NCBI GenBank assembly: GCA_009787675.1
Contig: WQSU01000039.1
Location: forward strand, 1-12,304
DNA from: Lentimicrobiaceae bacterium
GTDB lineage: Bacteria; Bacteroidota; Bacteroidia; Bacteroidales; WCHB1-69
Direction of reading: 5' to 3'
Length of the DNA stretch: 12,304 nt
How positions within the stretch are numbered: the first letter of the stretch is position 1; each line of letters opens with the position of its first letter. The notes below the pieces were generated by a model that was given only the letters and a program-made list of their open reading frames with translations, ran no database searches and had not been told where the DNA came from. Of the stretch, positions 6,463 to 12,304 are shown one piece after another. A program made the position numbers and the translations under genes.

Positions 6463-7449
6463 ATGCCCCATTTATATTTTTCTATTATTATTCCAGTATT
6501 TAATCGTCCTAACGAAATTGAAGAGTTGTTAGAAAGCCTTACACAGCAAACAGATCATGGTTTTGAGGTTTTAGTTATTGAAGACGGATCAACTATTCGT
6601 TGTGAGGAAGTTTGCAAACAGTATGAAAACTTATTGAATTTAAAATACTTCTATAAGCCAAATTCAGGTAGAAGCGAAACTAGAAATTATGGTATGGAAC
6701 GAGCTTCAGGCAACTATTTTGTTATTTACGATTCTGATTGTATTATTCCTCCTGCCTATTTCGAGATTGTTAGAAAATCGCTTACAGATAATTATGTAGA
6801 TTGTTATGGAGGACCTGACAGTGCTGATCAATCTTTCTCAAATATCCAAAAAGCGATCAATTATTCAATGACTTCATTGATGACAACAGGGGGAATTCGG
6901 GGAGCCTCCAAACAAAAAGAAAAATTTTCTCCCCGCTCGTTCAATATGGGAGTATCTAAAGCAGTTTTTGAAAAAGTTGGTGGTTATAAAAATATGTTAG
7001 GTGAAGATATTGATTTGAGTATTAGAATTAAATCTGCTGGATTTAAAACAACACTCATTAAGGACGCCTTTGTTTTTCATAAGAGGAGGGTTGATTTACA
7101 GAAATTCTATAAACAAGTTAATGCTTTTGGAAAAGCCAGGGTACTCTTACATCGTATGCATAAAGGATCTTTGAAATTAGTACATTTACTTCCCATGTTT
7201 TTTGTTTTAGTAAATATAGCATTAGTAGTATTAAGTTTATTCTTTCTAAACCCATTATGGCTAACCCCTACAGCTATTTATGCATTCGCATTGTTTACCG
7301 AATCTTTAGTAAAAAACAAAAAAATTATTATTGCATTTATTGCAATTGCTACGAGTTTCATTCAACTATTTGGCTATGGTTTAGGCTTTATTTCAGAATG
7401 GATTTCCAAGAAGACTTCAAAGGCTACTCAAGAAGAGCTATATGGATAG
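6463..7449 (+). CDS. Family 2 glycosyltransferase with C-terminal membrane segments
   Basis: The 328-residue product has a GT-A fold glycosyltransferase domain: FSIIIPVFNRP (6-16), the nucleotide-sugar-binding VIEDGS (38-43), the metal-binding DSD (90-92), and LGEDIDLSIRI (179-189), where the ED pair fits the catalytic base. The C-terminal third holds two or three hydrophobic segments (about 239-262, 265-280 and 287-311), so it is probably held at the inner membrane with the catalytic domain in the cytoplasm. It would add a sugar from a nucleotide donor to a lipid-linked or polysaccharide acceptor; neither donor nor acceptor can be read from sequence. A TTG at 6448 is in frame, but the ATG at 6463 directly precedes the conserved first strand and is preferred. 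It is transcribed divergently from ugd, so a role with UDP-glucuronate or UDP-xylose is possible but unproven. Confidence 0.9.
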   Translation: MPHLYFSIIIPVFNRPNEIEELLESLTQQTDHGFEVLVIEDGSTIRCEEVCKQYENLLNLKYFYKPNSGRSETRNYGMERASGNYFVIYDSDCIIPPAYFEIVRKSLTDNYVDCYGGPDSADQSFSNIQKAINYSMTSLMTTGGIRGASKQKEKFSPRSFNMGVSKAVFEKVGGYKNMLGEDIDLSIRIKSAGFKTTLIKDAFVFHKRRVDLQKFYKQVNAFGKARVLLHRMHKGSLKLVHLLPMFFVLVNIALVVLSLFFLNPLWLTPTAIYAFALFTESLVKNKKIIIAFIAIATSFIQLFGYGLGFISEWISKKTSKATQEELYG

Positions 7450-7669
7450 AATTAATAAGTACACGAATCCTACTTGAGAAGTATGTTTAGAATGTTTTTA
7501 TTACAAATGACTCTTTTTTTGATTTATTTTTTCCTTTTATGCTCAATATGCAAGACAGATATGTTTTTTAAAAAAAAATACATTATTTTAGTTGTATAAA
7601 AGATAAAAATGTTATTTCGCGAAGTTATTAATTATTAATCCTAATTATTATTATCTTAAATTTATTTCT

Positions 7670-9031
7670 ATGAAAAAATTATTCCTATTTATTGTCCTTG
7701 CTATCGTTTGTTATAGCGTTTTTAGTCAAGTTACTGTTACATTTAAGCCCAATTCTATTATTGGAAAAGATGCCACATTAGCAACAACGTATGGCTGTAC
7801 TCCGGATGGGGAGGCGCACCCAAGAGAATATAACAACTATGGTGATCATCCCTATTTTAGAGCATGGACTTGGACATTGTCTAATCTGTTTTGTTATGAT
7901 AGATCATTTAGGTCATTATTACAGTTTAACGAATTAGTTACTATTCCTACTGAAGCTGAAATTATTAGTGCCGAGTTGAAGCTATTTGGAGTACCTTCTA
8001 TAGTAGATGATCCAGGTAATTCAAGTTATCCCGGAAGTACTCATGGTACTACAAATGAATCTATAATTCAAAGAGTAACCAGCCCATGGGATGAGTTTAC
8101 TGTAACATGGAACACTCAACCTTCTACTACTACTGCCAATCAAATACTTATTCCCAATACAACCGCACAATGGAATTGGAATTTTACTGATAATTCCACG
8201 AATTTAGTTGACATGGTTCAAGATATGGTTGCTAACCCTAATAACAACTTTGGTTTTATGATTAAACTTCAAAATGAAACACGCTATCGCTCTGTGATTT
8301 TTGCGTCAAGCGATCATGCTAATCCTGCATTATGGCCGGAATTAACCGTTACCTATAAATCTTGTTCGATAGATACTATCGTTATCATTGACACAGTCTA
8401 TGTTGAAAAACCCTGTCCATGTGAAGCAAATTTTTCTTACATAGTAAATACGCTCAATCCTTCAAGCTATTATTTTATGGCGTCTAATCCCGCAGATGGA
8501 TACCGCTGGGGAATAAATGGAAGAGTAGTGTCAACTGAAAGTGCTTTTAGTTATGATTTTTGGAGAAATGGAGATTATGAGGTTTGCTATTATATAATGA
8601 ATAACGATACTCATAAAGAGTGTAGAAAATGCATTAATATTTGCATAAACCAATCCTCGTTTGGAACAAATACAGATGAAGCGGAAGAAATTGGTTTAAA
8701 AGAATCGGAAATAGAAGATGAAGTAATACAAGAAGCTATCTTGTATGAAGGTCAAATATCTACAGAGCATGGAATAGAAGATGCCAAAGTAGAAGTTTAC
8801 CCCAACCCAACAACAAATGGTTTTACCGTACGAATAACTACTGGAAAAGAAGAAACAATAAAAATTCAAATATCCGATATGGCAGGAAAAGTTGTATATT
8901 CCGATACCAAAACACTTACAATAGGAGTGAATAGTTTTAATATTAATACCCAAAATTTAATAATAGGAAATTATGGTTTGCAAATCATAGGAAAAACTAT
9001 TAAATCTTCGAAAATCTTAATGAAAAAGTAA
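7670..9031 (+). CDS. Secreted DNRLRE/CBM96-like domain protein with T9SS type A sorting domain
   Basis: The 453-residue product starts with a clear signal peptide (residues 1-19, likely cleaved before Gln20). Residues about 21-230 resemble the DNRLRE domain of secreted and surface proteins: KDATLATTYG near the start, RSLLQF (81-86), AEIISAELKLFG (96-107), VTWNTQP (145-151) and a final LTVTYK strand. Residues 232-330 form a cysteine-rich, PKD/Ig-like segment. An acidic linker (335-372) leads to a T9SS type A C-terminal domain with VEVYPNPTTNGF (374-385), ISDMAGKVVY (401-410) and the terminal KILMKK. By analogy the protein crosses the outer membrane by the type IX system and is attached to the surface or released; what it binds is not visible. 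The 220-bp AT-rich region upstream (7450-7669) holds no convincing -7/-33 pair and no other feature I can support apart from a TTCGCGAA palindrome at 7616-7623. Confidence 0.88.
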   Translation: MKKLFLFIVLAIVCYSVFSQVTVTFKPNSIIGKDATLATTYGCTPDGEAHPREYNNYGDHPYFRAWTWTLSNLFCYDRSFRSLLQFNELVTIPTEAEIISAELKLFGVPSIVDDPGNSSYPGSTHGTTNESIIQRVTSPWDEFTVTWNTQPSTTTANQILIPNTTAQWNWNFTDNSTNLVDMVQDMVANPNNNFGFMIKLQNETRYRSVIFASSDHANPALWPELTVTYKSCSIDTIVIIDTVYVEKPCPCEANFSYIVNTLNPSSYYFMASNPADGYRWGINGRVVSTESAFSYDFWRNGDYEVCYYIMNNDTHKECRKCINICINQSSFGTNTDEAEEIGLKESEIEDEVIQEAILYEGQISTEHGIEDAKVEVYPNPTTNGFTVRITTGKEETIKIQISDMAGKVVYSDTKTLTIGVNSFNINTQNLIIGNYGLQIIGKTIKSSKILMKK

Positions 9032-9072
9032 AGGTTGCTTTCAAATTGAGTAAAAACTTTTAAGTCCATGCT

Positions 9073-12000
9073 TTATTGCTTTTTTTCCAGTTCTACCACT
9101 TCCACCCACACACCTTCCGTGCGCGCATACACCGTGTTGTCGTACATTGCCTGACAAGCGATTGCCGGCATGAAGAAACGTCCCAAATAGGCTGCCTGCA
9201 CGCGTATGGAAACCGTGATGCTCTTTCCGGGCGACAGGTCAAAATAGCTCAACACCCTATCATCGCGAACATCTTGATAAGTAATGCCTTGCGAATAGTC
9301 GCGTGTGGAACCGCCCTCCTCATTACCCAACCGTGTATTGAAAATTTCCCAACCAGAAGGTAAAATATGGGTCAATGCTAAATTAGTGTATGTAGTTACG
9401 CCACTTGTATTTGTAATTTGAACTTTAATGGTGAAATCTTTGCCTTGTTGCAGTTTGGAAACATTAAGAGACGAATGATCTAAATTTTCATACGCTACAC
9501 TGATTTTCAGGTTGTTGCTCACGGCAGGGGAGCGGTCTTCCAAAGGCGTGCAGATTATCGTTCTTCCCAAGTATAAATTTCCTGTACCACTGTTGGTTAC
9601 AACCACTTTGCCCGATTTTTTCACACTTGTTAAATCTTCCATGTAAACAGGATTTTGCGTTTGAATAGGGGTGGTTTTTCCCAGATAGGAGGTTGAAAAT
9701 TGCAGATCTCCTTTTCCCGATTTTTCCGCAAAACGCGCCATCGCCATTAAACACCATGCGGTGGTTTGTGTGCTGTAGCTATTGCCATTCAGATAATTAG
9801 AGACACGTCGAGCAATTTGTAGCGCCTTTTCAAAATCATCCAACAGAATGCAAGTTTCCATGATCATGGCTTCGTCGCGTATGTTTGAGCCAAAATTTTG
9901 GTTAAAAGCAGAATAACTCTCTACCTGCGCGTTCAAGTTGCGCACCATCTCTTTCGCTACCTCTTTTTTACCACAAAGGGCGTAAGTAGCAGCCAATTGC
10001 CATTTTGCCTGAAGGGACATGTTGGCACGTTCCCTGAGTTTATTCATTGAAGCGAGGTCGGGTTCGCCCATCATCGCCAGCGAGTATAAACGGTAGGTTT
10101 GCAACAGTTCATCACTGTAGTTTCCGCTGCTCCAGCTGTTGCTGCGCGTTTTCTGGAAACGCTTCCAGCCGTTCAGGAATGCAGGAGAAATATTGTAGCC
10201 CAGATCTTTAGCACATGCCATAAAATGACCCACATAGGAAGTAACCCACTCGTTCACTTGCGAACTGCCGCTCCAATAGCCAATGCCCCCATCGGCAGTT
10301 TGCAGGGCATAAAGCCTCTTAATCGTCTCATTCACATTTTCTTGAACTTTTTTCTTTTGCTCCACGCTGAGGTTGACAAAATGGTGTAAAAACAACTGTG
10401 GAAAAGCGCCGGAAGTGATTTGTTCGGTGCACCCGTGCGGATAACTTATCAAATAATTTAAACTGCCGCTGAGGTTGACGGACGGGATGCGGGCGTATTC
10501 CATTTTTACCTGATTTTCAGGCAGCTCTTCGTCAAATTCGTAAATCACTTCTTGAGTTTCTCCAGGTTTCACAACGTATGAATCGTAAACGGTGAGTTGA
10601 GGATTAGGGTTACGAATTTCTATATCAATAGTTTCTGTGGAAACTTCTTTGCCTGAAGTAGCCGTTACTGTAATTTGCGCTTTGCCTGTCGCTTTTTGGG
10701 TTTTTAGTTTGAAAAACACCAATTGGTCGCCCACCTCTTTAACCTCCACAGATTTAGATGCATTTTCTTGTAATTGAATAAGTTCACTGCTTTTTACTTC
10801 AATTTTTACGTTTTTAATCGCCTTATCCATTACAAACAGGTTGACGGGCATTCGCACTTCTTCGTTCGGACCGAGCACGCGCGGCAGCGTTGTTAATACC
10901 ATCACAGGATTTTGTACCGGCACCGTTTTTTCTGCTTTTCCATAAGCGGGATACTCGTTGGCTGCAACCACCATAACACGCACAGAACCAATATAAGGCG
11001 GCAACTTCACCGCATGTTTGTTGCTACTTCCTTTCTTCAATTCAAAAGGTCCTAAAAATTGCACCACGGGTTTAAAGCGCTGGCTGTTTTTGTCGGGGCG
11101 GTTAATTTCGTCTCCCCCACCCACACTAAACAGCGGTTTCAGTTCTCCAGAAAAAGCGCCAATTACTTGATTGTAAAGGTCAAATGTTCTTACCCCCAAA
11201 GCTTCCCTTGCATTAAACTCGGCGTAAGGATTGGGGGTTTTGAAGTTATTAATATCCAAAAGCCCTTCATCCACAATGGCAAGCGTGTAGGTCATCTCTT
11301 GCTTGTTGGCTTCAGCCACCGTAATCGAAAACTCTTTTTCTGTCCGTAAAACATCAGGCATGGTAATGATGGGTTTCAGTTCTCCTTTTGGATTTACAAC
11401 TACAACAGGAGCAACGCCATACATTCGGATAGGCAGGTCATTCACCGTTTGGTCGTGATGTTGCAACAAGGTGATGTGTACGTAAAAATTGGGTGCTAAA
11501 TCTTCCGTAATCTCAAATTTGATGAGCGCGGGTTCTTGCTGTTTTGTTTCTACCCACCACTGTTTGAGCACTCTTGAGCCATTTTCCAAAGAAACTAAAG
11601 CGCGTCCGTTGCCGCCTTTTCCAAGTGCTATTCTCACTTCTTCGCCCACTTGATAGGTTTCTTTATCTGTTTTAAACGTCAGCATGGCAATACCTTGCGG
11701 GTCTTCGCTACGACTACGCCCGCCCCAATATGGATCATCCACAAAAATGAGCTTGCCTGTGGCGTGTCCGCCTTTGGGATCTTTAATAAAAATAAGATAA
11801 CGTCCCCATTCGTTGGAGGTTGCTTGAAATTCAACACGCGCTTTCCCATCTTTAATTTTTATTTTTTGGTCAATAAAAGGTTTGGTGTGGTTGCCGTTCA
11901 CCACGGAAGCCAAACTGTTATCGTAATCGCTTTCACTCCACCACCAGCTCCACGTTAAGCGATAGGCTTTGTAAACCAGTTCCCCTGAAGGTACAGGTTT

Positions 12001-12304
12001 TCCATTTGCATCTAATAAAACTACATCAAAATAATGGGTTTTGTCAGTTGTAAGAACATCATAATCATTGCTTTGATGCACATTTAATCCTACATAAGCA
12101 GGAAATGGCGCATAGGGCAGCGAGTTGATGGTCATGCTTTCGCCTCCGCCGCTTTCTTCCACTGTTGTGGTGAAAGTAGCGGTGAGCATACCGGCTGCGG
12201 CTTCTGCTTTCGGCAGTTTCAGGGTAAAGGATTCCTGTCCCGCTTCGTTCAACTTACCTGTAAATATCTGTTCTTCATAGCTATAAGTCTCAGTGGCTGG
12301 GTTG
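9073..12304 (-). CDS. Bacterial alpha-2-macroglobulin family protein, C-terminal part (N-terminus beyond window)
   Basis: About 1,077 residues are visible and the frame stays open to the window edge; the TTG at 12252 is internal, not a start. Bacterial A2Ms are large (often 1,500-2,000 residues) periplasmic protease traps, so the N-terminal macroglobulin domains and signal peptide or lipobox are missing. Visible in order are a macroglobulin-like domain (to about 11700), a bait-region domain beginning near FKTDKETYQVGEEV and ending near LAIVDEGLLD (about 11690-11270), an A2M/MG7-type domain with PPYIGSVRVMVVAANEYP (about 11010-10950), the thioester motif GCTEQ (CTEQ codons at 10420-10431), the helical thioester domain with TADGGIGYW, and a C-terminal receptor-like domain ending in YDNTVYARTEG. 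The CTEQ motif indicates a YfhM-like thioester-forming type rather than a thioester-less YfaS type. Its 3' neighbour is convergent, 41 bp away, so pbpC, the usual partner, is not directly downstream. Confidence 0.93.
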   Translation of the reverse strand, partial: NPATETYSYEEQIFTGKLNEAGQESFTLKLPKAEAAAGMLTATFTTTVEESGGGESMTINSLPYAPFPAYVGLNVHQSNDYDVLTTDKTHYFDVVLLDANGKPVPSGELVYKAYRLTWSWWWSESDYDNSLASVVNGNHTKPFIDQKIKIKDGKARVEFQATSNEWGRYLIFIKDPKGGHATGKLIFVDDPYWGGRSRSEDPQGIAMLTFKTDKETYQVGEEVRIALGKGGNGRALVSLENGSRVLKQWWVETKQQEPALIKFEITEDLAPNFYVHITLLQHHDQTVNDLPIRMYGVAPVVVVNPKGELKPIITMPDVLRTEKEFSITVAEANKQEMTYTLAIVDEGLLDINNFKTPNPYAEFNAREALGVRTFDLYNQVIGAFSGELKPLFSVGGGDEINRPDKNSQRFKPVVQFLGPFELKKGSSNKHAVKLPPYIGSVRVMVVAANEYPAYGKAEKTVPVQNPVMVLTTLPRVLGPNEEVRMPVNLFVMDKAIKNVKIEVKSSELIQLQENASKSVEVKEVGDQLVFFKLKTQKATGKAQITVTATSGKEVSTETIDIEIRNPNPQLTVYDSYVVKPGETQEVIYEFDEELPENQVKMEYARIPSVNLSGSLNYLISYPHGCTEQITSGAFPQLFLHHFVNLSVEQKKKVQENVNETIKRLYALQTADGGIGYWSGSSQVNEWVTSYVGHFMACAKDLGYNISPAFLNGWKRFQKTRSNSWSSGNYSDELLQTYRLYSLAMMGEPDLASMNKLRERANMSLQAKWQLAATYALCGKKEVAKEMVRNLNAQVESYSAFNQNFGSNIRDEAMIMETCILLDDFEKALQIARRVSNYLNGNSYSTQTTAWCLMAMARFAEKSGKGDLQFSTSYLGKTTPIQTQNPVYMEDLTSVKKSGKVVVTNSGTGNLYLGRTIICTPLEDRSPAVSNNLKISVAYENLDHSSLNVSKLQQGKDFTIKVQITNTSGVTTYTNLALTHILPSGWEIFNTRLGNEEGGSTRDYSQGITYQDVRDDRVLSYFDLSPGKSITVSIRVQAAYLGRFFMPAIACQAMYDNTVYARTEGVWVEVVELEKKQ

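Noticed and set aside
7616..7623. TTCGCGAA palindrome upstream of the T9SS cargo gene as an operator
   Set aside because: It is a single 8-bp palindrome with no second copy or known regulator match.
12250..12252. Start codon of the A2M gene at 12252
   Set aside because: It is a TTG inside a continuing frame, and the upstream codons to the window edge read as typical A2M sequence.

Overview
The window looks like a chromosomal segment of a member of the Bacteroidota (Bacteroidia-like). It carries a type IX secretion (T9SS) C-terminal sorting domain, FGE/SUMF-type repeat proteins in the style common in this phylum, a membrane-anchored endonuclease/exonuclease/phosphatase protein typical of Bacteroidetes, AT-rich intergenic DNA, starts without Shine-Dalgarno sites, and two matches to the Bacteroidetes -7 promoter element TAnnTTTG. 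No RNA genes, CRISPR arrays, transposase genes or phage genes were recognised.

Layout. (1) Positions 1-2445, plus strand: the 3' part of a long gene made of three tandem FGE-sulfatase (SUMF1/C-type-lectin-fold) units; its start lies before the window. The last ~120 bases are GC-rich and look like the variable region of a diversity-generating retroelement (DGR) target. (2) Positions 2428-2642: short purine-rich tandem repeats, then a cluster of REP-like hairpins, then a doubtful 82-residue ORF. (3) Positions 2877-6353, minus strand: a tight cluster ugd - UDP-glucuronate decarboxylase - membrane EEP protein. The first two share one base (TAATG) and together convert UDP-glucose to UDP-xylose. 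(4) A ~110-bp divergent promoter region, then a family 2 glycosyltransferase on the plus strand (6463-7449). (5) A secreted protein with a DNRLRE/CBM96-like domain and a T9SS type A sorting domain (7670-9031). (6) Convergent with it, the C-terminal ~1,077 residues of a large thioester-containing bacterial alpha-2-macroglobulin (9073 to beyond 12304, minus strand).

How they fit together: the ugd/uxs pair and the divergent glycosyltransferase suggest surface-polysaccharide or glycoprotein synthesis. The FGE-like protein, the T9SS cargo protein and the alpha-2-macroglobulin are probably all exported or surface proteins, so the segment is biased to cell-envelope functions. The most unusual signal is the candidate DGR variable region at 2302-2424. 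No template repeat or reverse transcriptase is visible in the window, so that reading remains an inference.
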